Shown here piece by piece: positions 1 to 8,688 of a DNA stretch of 10,431 nt; position 1 is the first letter of the stretch; every line of letters starts with the position of its first letter. The DNA is from Gloeopeniophorella convolvens. Lineage: Eukaryota; Basidiomycota; Agaricomycetes; Russulales. The translations under genes and the position numbers were made by a program. The notes beneath the pieces were generated by a model. The model saw nothing but the letters and a program-made list of their open reading frames with translations. It was not told the origin of the DNA and did not search any database. The stretch spans positions 1-10,431 of the forward strand of contig WTXD01000390.1 of assembly GCA_022496205.1 (NCBI GenBank), given 5' to 3'.

Positions 1-604
1 CGCCCTCTGCGCGACGACGTCGACGTGCGCCGCCGCCCCTCGCACCCTGCCCCCCGCGCGCTGCGCCCTCGGCTCCCCTCTGGCGGTCTGGCGGTCTGGA
101 CCTGTCTCTCTGTCTGTCACTTGTCACGGTGCGTGCGCTCCCGCACTGGTTCCGTGGGCCGGGGCCCGCCACCGTGCGAGGCGGCTAGAATAGGCCGCGC
201 CCTCCGAGCGTCGCACGCGAAGCCGCCCCTCCACAGGCAGCGGGCAGCTCTGCGGGTGCTGGTGCTGGATCCATCCGCCATCGCCGCCGCCGCCGTTACA
301 GCATTGCGTGCGAAATGCTGCATAACGGCGGACGTAGTTCGTATAGCGGTAACCTGGTGTCGTTCCCCCCTTGCTATCTTCTACCACAGCCCTTGCGCCA
401 TCGAAGGGCGATAAGATTCTATTTGCGCACGGTCATATTAGTATTGGCGGTGGCGGGGAGAGGGATCTGGACGGGAAGGAAGTCCTGTCCTGCATCACAA
501 ACCCGGCGCGGAAATTGTGTGAGGTTTTCGGTGGTTCCGGTGGTTCCGGCCAGCTCCGGTAATTGTCAATTCGAGCCCGAGTTGCAAGCCAATCGTGTCC
601 CGTT
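1..604. other. No recognisable gene; GC-rich, with short tandem duplications
   Basis: No open frame here has a recognisable domain, and the short frames on both strands overlap one another as expected by chance in GC-rich DNA. Two tiny tandem duplications are visible: an 8-base unit TGGCGGTC repeated at 81-96, and a 9-base unit CGGTGGTTC repeated at 529-546. The left edge is very rich in CG dinucleotides. The stretch could be the UTR or intergenic flank of a gene outside the window, but nothing in the sequence decides this. Confidence 0.5.
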
Positions 605-830
605 TTGAACGGGTTGTGGTCAACTTGTGATTTCCCCGAAATACTAGGTGATAAGTTCACGGATTGGAGGACCGCGAAATATTGCACCGGGCCCTCACCC
701 GGTTTTAAGTAGTCTCGATCTTCCACGCGATATCCCACTGAATCGCAACCGGATCGGAATCATCTGGAATTAGTTGCGACTGGGTTGCAACAGGATTCCG
801 TCGGAGAACCGTCGGTCGGACGCCGGCGAG
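605..830. repeat. Degenerate motif island A, related to the island at 1750-1925
   Basis: This stretch is less GC-rich than its surroundings. It contains TCGCAACCGG at 743-752, followed by ATCTGGAATT and then GTTGCGACTGGGTTGCAAC. The same 10-mer, followed by ATCTGATTT and GTTGCAACT, occurs in the same orientation at 1857-1893. A 12-base match, ACCCGGTTTTAA at 697-708, occurs inverted at 1756-1767. The similarity is short and imperfect, so a diverged dispersed repeat is an inference. No coding sequence is recognisable here. Confidence 0.3.
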
Positions 831-1744
831 CAAATTGGCCAAGTCGAAAATGCCAAATCTGTCGCCGTGGGATTGATGGCGGCTGATCCCGGACATCCGA
901 TTTCAGCGCCCGCCGCGAAATCTTCGACACCTCGCCACCTTTCTCTTCCCTGCGTCGTTCCCCTTTGCATCGCTCTCCCTCCCAGCGCGTCTCCCTGGCC
1001 TCAAATTTCTCTTGACCTTGCGGTACTCGCGTCTTTGACCTTAATCTACGTTTCTCGCATGATCACAAGTCGGACTCTGCCGTGGTGTGCTCGCTTTAAG
1101 CTCGGTTGTCTAGCTCGTCGCCTCCACTGGCTGGCTCTCGTTGCACCCTAAGGTTGGCCTTGCTTGCTGTGGGACAACGTTGGACTTCCCTTTCGATTCA
1201 CTTAGCTGTGGATCTCCTACGTTCCATGACCTGTGCTCCCAGACAACGCGCGTGACCGTCTCGGCAAGGCTGGATACCTGGAGCTGGAGGCCTGGCAACT
1301 AGCATCTGCGGGTGATTGCTTGACTAGTTAGCAAATACAATGCCCGCGAGGGGCCCTACGGACGCTTCATAGTGCCTCTCACTACCAGGTTCCAGCCCAC
1401 CCCGCTTCCATGCACACACTCTCGACAGTGAGCTGTGATGTAAGCAAGGCCCCCGGGTCTTTCCCGCTTCACACAGAATCACCTTCATCGGCATCGGCAT
1501 GGTGTGGAAAGTGGTGGTGGGTGTACGTGCATGTTGCTGTGGGGTATCGTAGCAGGGTGGTTCATGCTTTCTTTACCATACAAGGCAAATGTACTCTACT
1601 TCTGGGAATATCACTGTTTAGTGACGCTTCATATGTGATATGTGTGATTTGTCGGTGTCCCCTAATGGCAGTGCAAAGGTCTGCAAGGATTGCTGCAGTC
1701 TTGTGAACTGATGGTGGTCTACTTGTGGCCCTGTTGGGGTCCAC
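831..1744. other. No recognisable gene; includes a pyrimidine-rich stretch
   Basis: I see no supported gene. The plus strand from about 925 to 1025 is rich in C and T and could resemble a fungal promoter or splice-acceptor tract, but no convincing exon follows it. Small repeats such as CGGCAT twice near 1485-1500 and GTGGTGGTGG near 1511 are present. The frames of up to about 125 codons here lack domains and overlap others on the opposite strand. Confidence 0.45.
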
Positions 1745-1925
1745 ATGAGGTCAGGTTAAAACCGGGTTAAAACTTAATTTCGGTTGATATCAACTGCTAC
1801 TCAAGGATGAGCATCAAGCCGCAACCCGACTTCCCTTGTTGCGGCTATTCCGGTGGTCGCAACCGGGTTTTATCTGATTTCGGGAGGTTGCAACTGATTT
1901 CGGTACCTTAAAATCTGGTAGAATC
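1745..1925. repeat. Degenerate motif island B with internal repeats
   Basis: Within about 180 bases the same short words recur. CCGGGTT occurs at 1763 and 1863. CTGATTTCGG occurs at 1874-1883 and again 20 bases later at 1894-1903, with a related AATTTCGGTTGA near 1775. GTTGCAACT lies between the two CTGATTTCGG copies. TCGCAACCGG at 1857-1866 matches island A in direct orientation, about 1.1 kb away. The pattern suggests a decayed repeat or mobile-element remnant, but no target duplication or protein remnant was seen, so the class is unknown. Confidence 0.3.
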
Positions 1926-2490
1926 CGGGCGGCGGGTTCGTGATGTGGCTCCTGGGCACGGCGCCCCGGCGCGCGATGATGATGCAGTGCGTGGGTACCT
2001 CCACGCTGTATAATTGCGACACACGTCACGCCGCCGTGTGCGAGGACTTGCAGGAGTGCCAGACCTCGCAGCTCCTGTCCTATGTCCTAGACTCTAGTTG
2101 TACTCGTAGCACAGTAAAACCCCCTTACTCCGAGCCCCCGAATGAATCATCATCCAGTCCGGCCGCGGCGCGTCACACCCGCAAAACCCTAATACACCTG
2201 TCCGCCGCGTTGCTTCTGCTCAAGTCTACGCCGCGTGTCGGCGGTGCGAAACCAACCTTATGTATGTGTATGGCAGCCTGCTGCCTTGGCACACCCAGCG
2301 GCGTGCTTCTGTGGAATTTAGAGGTGCTGCTTGCGTAGTAGCATTGGCATTGACCCGGCCGACGCCAGGAGGTGGTGTCACCTGGCATTGGGGTCCCTCC
2401 GACTCGACCAATTTTGTCTCAGTCAGGCTGTCCACGTCCCGTTCCAGCTGGACGTCCGGCCGTCCGAAGCGAAGCGACGCAGAAGCGCGG
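1926..2490. other. No recognisable gene between repeat regions
   Basis: Open frames of up to about 130 codons occur on the plus strand in two overlapping registers, but none shows a known domain, and their codon choice lacks the strong third-position GC bias of the real exons near 9400-10280. A single CCCTAA at 2186-2191 is isolated, so there is no telomere-type array. Nothing else could be supported. Confidence 0.4.
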
Positions 2491-2491
2491 C

Positions 2492-2507
2492 CACATATGC
2501 ATATGTG
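2492..2507. repeat. 16-bp perfect palindrome
   Basis: The sequence CACATATGCATATGTG is its own reverse complement over all 16 positions. It sits immediately left of the TGCATCA cluster and the GCAC array. A binding site for a dimeric protein or a cruciform-prone site is possible, but no function is shown. Confidence 0.6.
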
Positions 2508-2518
2508 CGTGTGTGGAT

Positions 2519-2560
2519 TGCATCATGCATCAGCTGCATCATCGTGCATCATCATCATGC
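2519..2560 (+). repeat. TGCATCA repeat cluster
   Basis: Four exact copies of TGCATCA start at 2519, 2526, 2535 and 2545, and the last runs into a short CATCATCAT tract. Spacing is 7 to 10 bases. The cluster looks like a simple-sequence repeat that has picked up point changes. Confidence 0.7.
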
Positions 2561-2587
2561 GCCGAACTCACCCTCCCTACGGCGTAT

Positions 2588-2627
2588 GCACGCACGCACG
2601 CACGCACGCACGCACGTCGCACGCACG
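2588..2627 (+). repeat. GCAC tetranucleotide microsatellite
   Basis: About seven uninterrupted GCAC units run from 2588 to 2616. After a short interruption, two more units follow (2619-2627). Because a 4-base repeat has a 12-base coding period, every overlapping frame reads as Thr-His-Ala-Arg cycles; the open frames crossing here on the plus strand are artefacts of the repeat. Confidence 0.85.
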
Positions 2628-3160
2628 GTCGCGGCCTGGGCACCTGGCGCCGGGCGCCGCACACGCGCGCGCTCTATTGCCCTGGCCCATATCCGTCGTG
2701 TTCCTCGAGCATCAGTGCGACTGTAAGTATCAGTGTCACGGACGCGAGAAGCCCCAGGCTGGCACCACTGGCACGCGCGCGCCCTCGGGAGAACCGCGCC
2801 GTCTGCCTATCCACAGCATCGTCATTATCGGCGTATCCAGATGACTTGCGCAGATACAAATAAGGCATCCCAGATCTATGCGGGTGCCAGATACGGCATC
2901 AATGACATCTAAGTTGGCTTGTGCATAGCGGGCTGGAAGCGCTAGCATTCGTGCGATGACTGGTCCAGCAGGGCCGTGGCAACTGCGACCTAATTGCCTA
3001 CAATAATTGCGCTCCAAGGACCGTGCCTATCATGGTCAGTTGCGAGACCCCTGGCCAAGTCACGCCAATCTCTGCGCATATTAGCAAGCGCATGGATTTG
3101 AAGTTCCACGACGATGGTGGCGCCCCCGCCCGCCCTTGCTGCGTCTGAATCTGTGCTTCT
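2628..3160. other. No recognisable gene
   Basis: GC-rich at its left end, then of mixed composition. Frames on either strand are below 165 codons, lack domains, and the longest ones begin in or cross the microsatellite. Nothing else supportable was seen. Confidence 0.4.
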
Positions 3161-3180
3161 GCGAATGTGCGCAATGCAGA

Positions 3181-3471
3181 CTCAGACGCGACGCGGCGCA
3201 GCCAAGCCCCGACGAAATTGAGGCACTGCGTCACGACGCCAATGCAGGTAACGTACACCCCCCTGTGTGCGCGCGTCGGCGCGCACCTCATATGCACACA
3301 GATACGCGTCTGAGTCTGAGCCACCCGGTGCAGGCCAAACGGTGGCCCATGCAAACTCCGAGCCTGACGCACGCCGCCTAGCCGCTCTGAGAACTCTGAG
3401 CCGCCCCTGCGCACCATGACCCAAGCTTGGGCCCGCGCGCACGGCCGCCCAGCTGAGTCTGAGTCTGAGTC
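3181..3471 (+). repeat. Cluster of TCTGAG words
   Basis: TCTGAG or its complement CTCAGA occurs repeatedly in under 300 bases: inverted at 3181-3186, twice in tandem at 3309-3320, at 3386-3391 and 3395-3400, and as a CTGAGT-type tandem at 3453-3471. The density is unusual for a hexamer. One plus-strand frame reads a Ser-Glu alternation through the last tandem, followed by an Arg-rich run, but no complete gene can be built around it. Confidence 0.5.
3267..3286. repeat. GC-rich inverted repeat (8-bp stem, 4-base loop)
   Basis: GTGCGCGC at 3267-3274 and GCGCGCAC at 3279-3286 are perfect reverse complements separated by GTCG. The alternating purine-pyrimidine stem could form a hairpin or favour Z-DNA. 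It is not followed by a T-run, so nothing suggests a terminator. Confidence 0.6.
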
Positions 3472-4200
3472 GGCGCGTCGACGACGTCGATCACGATCTC
3501 AATACGTAGCGCTTTGCTTATCTCGCGCAGCGCAAAACTCAGCTCGCAATACAGTGCGAGGATCTGTGAAATCTGGGCCAGCGCGCCGGCGCGCATACGC
3601 GCACGTGACCCCGACGCGCAAACCCCGCCCGGCCCCGCGCGCGCTCACTCGCCCCCTTCGAGGCAAGCTCGCATTTGCCATATACGTCGCGGCTCGCGGC
3701 GCCAAGATCCATCCGTGGCGGGCGCCGCCCGCGCGCAGCACTGCGCTCCACAGCACGAGCGCCCGCACGCCGTGCGAACCACGTTCCACGATGCCGCGCG
3801 CCGGATGAGCTCCGGGAGGGCGCAAGAGCGTCACCTGATGCGGGCGCTGGACCGCGCGGATCTCCAAGGCGCTGCGCCAGGCCCCGCCCTGGGCCGTGGG
3901 ACATGGGACTCCTGGTGTTTCTGAATGCCTTCGGTGCGCGGGTTAGGCCCGGCGCATCGCCTGGAGCGAGCTAGGGCAGATAGGGCCTCTTGAAAAAAAT
4001 ATCGCGCGAGGCGGGGCCGGGCCCGGACCTGGCGCGGGCTGTTGCTGGCCCGGAGGGTGCGCCCGGGGTCCCCGCGCGCGTTGGAGTGAAGCTGCCACGG
4101 TGGCGGCCCCGGGCAGGGCAACACCAGACGACGCGCGATGCGGGTAATTCGGCGATGATTCGGTCGGTGTTGCTGGGCGCAGCGCACTGCCTAGCCTCGC
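3472..4200. other. CpG-dense, very GC-rich stretch without a recognisable gene
   Basis: CG dinucleotides are extremely frequent, and several perfect palindromes such as GCGCGCCGGCGCGC at 3581-3594 occur. All frames tend to be open here because stop codons are AT-rich, which explains the many overlapping arginine- and proline-rich frames. None carries a known motif. High CpG content argues against a history of strong CpG decay or of repeat-induced point mutation at this place. Confidence 0.5.
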
Positions 4201-4210
4201 CGTTCGGATG

Positions 4211-4232
4211 TCTTTTTTATTTATTTATTTTT
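4211..4232 (-). other. AT-rich tract with overlapping AATAAA words on the minus strand
   Basis: A T-rich run with ATTT units interrupts the GC-rich DNA. On the minus strand it reads as overlapping AATAAA words, the form of a polyadenylation signal. It could mark the 3' end of an unrecognised minus-strand transcript to its right or the tail of an old retroelement copy; it may also be just a microsatellite. Confidence 0.3.
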
Positions 4233-6750
4233 GGTCTGGTGCTTCTTCCTGCAAAGGACCCACAACATGTGCTGTGACTCAGAGTAGCCGAGGAGGCTTG
4301 CGTAGCGACGGGGTAAGGCGAGGCGTGCGTGATGGGAAGCAACACCACCATCAGGCAGCTCGAAGGACTCGAGAGCCTCGCATTGTTCGAAGAATCCGGC
4401 AGGCGCCCGAGTGATCGACGGTTAATTACACGCGCCAACTTGCAGACACCCGCGACGAGCGTGCGCGTGCCCACTAAATGCAACTCAATGACGATGCCGA
4501 GATAACTTTAAGCTCCCGTCGGGCAGTGATTCGTAGCTTGTTCTCGATGACTGGTGTGTGTATGCGCTCCAACGCAGAAGACAGCCTTCTAGATATCGCG
4601 CGCGCTATCGCAGTGGCAGGCGGCGCCTCTGAGTCGGTGCGTCCATTGATCAGGACTGTCGGCGTGAACACTTGAGCCGCGAGCCCAATACATACATATG
4701 CGCGTGCCTCGCAAACGATCGTGCACGACGCGGGGGCGCGCGCGAGGGGCGCGCCGGCGGGGCGACAAGCGCGTACAACCTGATCGGGCCTGCCTGATCA
4801 CCCAATGCCTGCTTTCCGTCTCTCCGTCCACCCGAGCATGAGTTGGCCCAATTTGCTCCCGAAGCGAGACAAAGACGATAGAGTGCGGCCGCCGCCTTGT
4901 GTTCAATTGACTGGCCGACCGAGCGCGATTCATTATACGGCTGCGAGCGCGGCGGCCTCCAGTCCAGTGGCTGGGCGGCCCCGAGGAATCCAGAATGCGC
5001 ATATGAAACGTGGTTAGCGCCGCTGGATGGATTGGTGGCACAGTGCAATACACGTCGTGGGCGATGGACCGGCTGCAAAAAAAAGACAGCAATCATGAAT
5101 CAGGGATTCTATGATCTGAAGTGTATCTCGCAGGCGAGCGCGATTTGTATTGGGGCGACACAGAACATAAGTGCTCCTGACGTGATCAATTGTAACGTAA
5201 ACCTTCCTCCTGCTGGAGTGCCAGTAAGAGCTAGATGACGCCTTTCGTCGACACGATAGCATGAGCAATTGAACGCAACACACAATCCAGGAGACCGAAA
5301 GAACGGGAACGCCGGCGTCCCAGGGCGCCTCGCATCCACTTGCGATCTCGTGTCGCTGAACGACTCGGTCTCCAAGGGTTTCCAGCCAGCCACATATCCG
5401 TGCGCGCTGTGTTGTGGAGTGCGAGCGCGCCGACTGCGGTCGCAGCGTTTCAGCGAGGGAACTCGGCCCGGCGCAGAGGAAGCAGCTGACGTCGATACCG
5501 CCGCGAGGGGATAAGCGCCTTTTGATGTGCCGCTTACCTCATATCGAGAATTATGCCCCGGTCAGTATCGTGCGAGCTAGAAGAGACGTATCGAAGAGAC
5601 CTATCTCTCTTTGTTTGCCCCGCCAAAACAGACCGAGTTCGTTCCTTCTATCTCAGGCCCTCCATCACCAGGGAAAGATCATGCGTCACCGCGAAGATAG
5701 CTTCTGTGTTATGTGCGAGTGGTGTCTGCCAGACGTCGTGCGGAGGTTCAATGCCACTTTGAGTAATTGTGAGCCCACCAGTGGGTCACAGGCCTAGCGG
5801 ATTGTGCAGAGACGTTGTTACAACCGTTGTTCCCAACAACTGTCGCGAGTGAAAAGAGTCCGATGGATACGTTCTCGACCAGCGCTGGTCCGACCGACGT
5901 GGTCCAGGCTTGCCAAGATGTGCCATCGGAGGTGCTAGCTGCTCGGAGTGACGGATTCTAAGAAGTGGAGTCCGGGGCCGCAGACGTACAGCTATCCCAT
6001 GGATGATAGGTGATTGTATTCATCTTCGGCCGCGTCGTGGTCTTCCTAGCTGCTAGCTGCATCCAGCAGACAAAGAGGAAGCAGAGAGGCAAAACCAGGC
6101 GAGGAGCAGGCAAGGAACCCCGATTTGTGGCACAGCCGCAAGCGCGGGCCACCGATCGTAATTTGGCTACACTGGAGCTCGGCGCGGCCGTCTGATCCCG
6201 CGCCCGAGGGCCGCGCATGCTCCTGGGGTCCCCGCAAGGAGTGCACTGCCCCGCGCCTCCGGCGCTGACCTGCGCACTCTGCGTAAATGTCAGTAAATTT
6301 GTGCCGGGAGGTGGCGCATCCGGCGACCAGTGTACGTCGATTCTGCTCCTGCTGGACTCAGTGCCCGGCTTTTTCGTTCACGGCGATGTTTTGCATAGAT
6401 AAGGTGGCGAGCACGCTGGTGCGCGGCTTCCATGTATCGTTATATGATTGAGTCGACGTCGGGGGACAGATAGAGTCAGCGCTACGTCGTCGTCTTGCAT
6501 GGCACCGCGCCACAGCACACGCACACGGCTCTTACGAAGGCGTCGGACTCGGGACTGCATCGGGACCCCTCGCGAGTTCGAATGAGGTAAGATTTGATTC
6601 GAGAGAAACAGGGTGCATCTGCAAGGGTCTCCAGAGTCCCCTTGACCAAGTAAGTAAGTGTCGTGGTGCCCACAGCAGTGTGTGCGTGGTCTCGGCAGGT
6701 GATGTGCAGGTCCCGTGGCGTGGTCTCGCGGACCCTGCATAGGGTTTGGC
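4233..6750. other. No recognisable gene
   Basis: Frames of 60-170 codons occur on both strands throughout, including an ATG-started plus frame at 4478-4675 with an upstream in-frame stop. None has a domain that I recognise, and the overlapping frames compete with each other. I looked for tRNA B-box words (GGTTCGA-like) near 4386 and 6575 and found no matching stems or A box. If single-base losses like those in the genes on the right also occur here, a broken gene would be hard to see by eye. Confidence 0.35.
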
Positions 6751-6756
6751 TGACCA

Positions 6757-7512
6757 ATGCAGCCTGGCCGCAACCTGCAAAGGCGTGACATAAGCTTTGC
6801 AATATCGCTCGCTCGCAAGCGGGTTGTGGCAAGCAGCAGGCTTGACGCGCACGTTCTCCCAATGGGCATGGGCAGCCATAAGGTTCGGCCACACATGATT
6901 GTCCATCATTGCGGCCAAGCGCAACGCGACAGACGCGCAATCGGGACTGGGCAACACCTTGCTACGAGTCGGCGCCGCAGGAGCCGCGCAAAGCCTGTTA
7001 GATGGTTTGTTGTCGAGGCCCGGTCCCTCGCTACGCAGCTGCGACGGTCCCGGCGACTGGGCGCGCCGGCACACCAGGATGAGAACCTTCTAGTCGCGCG
7101 CGCACGAACATACGGTGGACACGTTGGCCCCCTCGAATATGTCGGCTGCTCCACCCTGGTGCGACTGTGTGACGGCAGTCGCACGAAGTCCCAGGGCAAC
7201 GCGCGCGTCACCCGCAGCACTCTCGATCTTAAGAGGGCAGGATCGGTAGGAAATGCTGGCCCGCATCAGAAGCGGGTGGAGCTGCCATCTCCCAGAACAG
7301 CGCGGCGGGGCGACCGGTTACTGACAATCCGGCTGCTTCCTTCTCGACGGGGCGGAAGTAATTTAGCAGCCGGCGGGAGAGTGCGTAAGGGGGCCCGGGG
7401 GGCCTGTGCGTGGTCGCTGGAACAGAGGGGACAGAGGCTTTGCCTGACTTTGCTCCATGACAGCAAAGTTACGCAATTGCCATTGCGGACTTGCGTGGAC
7501 GGTACCAGCTGA
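6757..7512 (+). CDS. Long open frame of doubtful reality (251 codons)
   Basis: This is the longest uninterrupted ATG-to-stop frame in the left three quarters. The product would be strongly basic, with many arginines and no membrane segment, signal peptide or domain that I recognise. Third codon positions are mixed and do not show the strong GC preference of the nitronate monooxygenase exons. Minus-strand frames of 84, 104 and 180 codons overlap it. The base before the start is not a favourable context, since position -3 is C. It is most likely a chance frame, listed only because of its length. Confidence 0.12.
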   Translation: MQPGRNLQRRDISFAISLARKRVVASSRLDAHVLPMGMGSHKVRPHMIVHHCGQAQRDRRAIGTGQHLATSRRRRSRAKPVRWFVVEARSLATQLRRSRRLGAPAHQDENLLVARARTYGGHVGPLEYVGCSTLVRLCDGSRTKSQGNARVTRSTLDLKRAGSVGNAGPHQKRVELPSPRTARRGDRLLTIRLLPSRRGGSNLAAGGRVRKGARGACAWSLEQRGQRLCLTLLHDSKVTQLPLRTCVDGTS

Positions 7513-7974
7513 TTAGCCACAGCGACCTTAAAAGCGAATCCACCTGACAGAAGCGCTACGGCATCACAGTACCACGAGGTCTCGACGGAGCATGGACTTT
7601 GGCAAAAAGGCGTGAGATGTGCCTTTGCCTAGTGCATTAGAGACAAGCATAAGAGGCATGACAAATTCAGTTAGGAAGACGACAAGGACAAATATAACCG
7701 CTCTGAAGACTTTGACAGAAGAGCCAACATCACGAGGGTCCACAGGCACCTCCTATTTGTCGCGTGATACATCTACCTACTCTGACACATTGACACAACT
7801 CGCCGTCGCAAATATTCTCGAAGACGGGCAAAAACTGAGCAGCCCCTGTATCTTGGCCCTCGTACGTGTGATAGGTACAAGAAGCGCGTCCTTTGTTCGC
7901 TACTGGGGAGGCGGCTGGAACCTGTCAAAGAAACGATGAACATGGTAGATCCGTGAACGTATCGGGAAGATCCC
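7513..7974 (-). other. Downstream flank and probable 3' UTR region of the SmB gene
   Basis: This stretch follows the stop codon of the minus-strand SmB gene and is less GC-rich than the coding region. No clear AATAAA was found on the minus strand. Two opposing frames of 61 and 106 codons exist, but both depend on GTG starts, which fungi do not normally use. The minus one would read a hydrophobic stretch (about 7635-7705) that could be mistaken for a membrane segment. Confidence 0.4.
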
Positions 7975-8688
7975 TTACCCAGGAGGGGGAGGGCCCCCAA
8001 AGCCTGGAGGAGGAGGGAAAGGCACGCCTGGGGGAACCCGGGAGGACGGAACCCAGGAGGTGCGCCTGGCATCCCTGGTGGCGCGAACGGCATCGGAGGT
8101 CTCGCAAAGGCAGGCGGTCCCACTGTGAGCGTCGAGAAGAGGGCGGTGAGCTGACATCCTTCCGATCGACGCTCCTCGAGCGTCGAGAAGAGGGTACGCA
8201 CCAGGGGGCATCATTCCCATTCCGCGTCCTGCCGGCATGCCGCGACCTGGGCCAGCAGCAAGCTGCGGGGCATGAGAAAGTCAGGGCACATACAATTGGA
8301 CGGGAAAAATCGCACGGACCGCGCTCTTCTTGTCGTCGTCCTGAGCAGGCGGTGGACCTTCCACCGCCAAGGAGACGACGGTCTCGCCGCGGAGGATAAC
8401 GAGACCGAGGGTCCGCTTGATTTCCTGCTCGGACCAGCCTCAGTCTCTCCTTGTTTCTTTTTTGGCCTGACACGGCGGAACTCCTCGCAGTCTGCAAGGA
8501 CGAGTTCATATGCCTGTCGAAGGCAAGCATTTGGCCAATGAGGGCGCGACCGTCGTTGATCGTGACCTTCAGCCTCAATTAACGAGGCTGAGCATCTTCC
8601 CACCTTTGGACTTGGGGGGCGGCTAGACGATCAATTCAAGATCATGAGCGCGCCATCGATGAAACAAAAAAGCATGGACACTCACCAT
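7975..8688 (-). CDS. Spliceosomal Sm core protein B (SmB/SmB'), four exons, broken by four single-base losses
   Basis: SmB is one of the seven Sm proteins that form the ring around U1, U2, U4 and U5 snRNAs, so it acts in nuclear pre-mRNA splicing. Exons on the minus strand are 8688-8686 (the ATG alone), 8622-8320, 8262-8202 and 8122-7975, with introns of 63, 57 and 79 nt. Reading across the breaks gives about 172 residues. The Sm fold covers residues 11-94: Sm1 has [18 protein letters not shown] at 24-41, then LVLADCEEF at 42-50; Sm2 has [13 protein letters not shown] at 74-86. A Gly/Pro/Met-rich tail ending in a Gly-Pro4-Gly motif and TAA is typical of SmB. Each register change fits one missing base: near 8576-8577, 8504, 8430-8431 and in the G run at 8030-8034. 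The family call is secure. Whether the gene is functional cannot be settled here; an assembly error is likelier than a pseudogene. Confidence 0.9.
8123..8201 (-). other. SmB intron 3 with duplicated pyrimidine tract
   Basis: The donor GTGCGT and acceptor ACAG give a phase-1 intron of 79 nt that joins MMPP to GPPAF in register. A 17-base sequence is present twice inside it, at 8178-8194 and 8127-8143. On the coding strand this is a CCCTCTTCTC pyrimidine tract followed by GACGCTC; one copy lies next to the donor and the other next to the acceptor. A 9-bp inverted repeat, TCGACGCTC and GAGCGTCGA with a CTC loop, lies at 8166-8186. Confidence 0.75.
8623..8685 (-). other. SmB intron 1, immediately after the start codon
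   Basis: The donor GTGAGT follows the ATG directly, and the acceptor reads CTAG just before a Pro-Pro-Pro-Lys-Ser-Lys start of exon 2. Using this intron is the only way I found to give the conserved Sm fold an in-frame start with basic residues ahead of it. A second ATG at residue 11 (8595-8593) could start translation without this intron, so the assignment is good but not certain. Confidence 0.75.

Noticed and set aside
2180..2192. CCCTAA as a telomeric repeat
   Set aside because: It is a single isolated copy, with no array in the window.
3581..3594. GC palindrome as an origin or transposon terminal repeat
   Set aside because: Palindromes of C and G are expected in such CpG-dense DNA, and no partner or target duplication was found.
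4478..4675. ATG-started 65-codon plus frame with plausible amino-acid composition
   Set aside because: No recognisable domain, a minus-strand frame of equal length covers the same bases, and there is no sign of flanking exons.
4589..5096. Two overlapping minus-strand frames of 167 and 148 codons
   Set aside because: They overlap each other in different registers, share no motif with a known family, and look like chance frames in GC-rich DNA.
5109..5393. Minus-strand 94-codon frame with protein-like composition
   Set aside because: It needs a GTG start, has no domain, and is overlapped by plus-strand frames.
6560..6600. GAGTTCGAATGAG as a possible tRNA T-arm
   Set aside because: The flanking bases cannot form a T stem and no A box or acceptor stem lies at the right distance.
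7564..7749. Minus-strand frame with a hydrophobic stretch, possibly a small membrane protein
   Set aside because: It relies on a GTG start, which is not usual in fungi, and it lies where the SmB 3' UTR is expected.
7619..7939. Plus-strand 106-codon Ser/Thr-rich frame
   Set aside because: It begins with GTG, has mixed codon use and no domain, and lies opposite the SmB downstream region.
8272..8541. 89-codon plus frame opposite SmB
   Set aside because: It is antisense to the conserved Sm fold and has no motif of its own.
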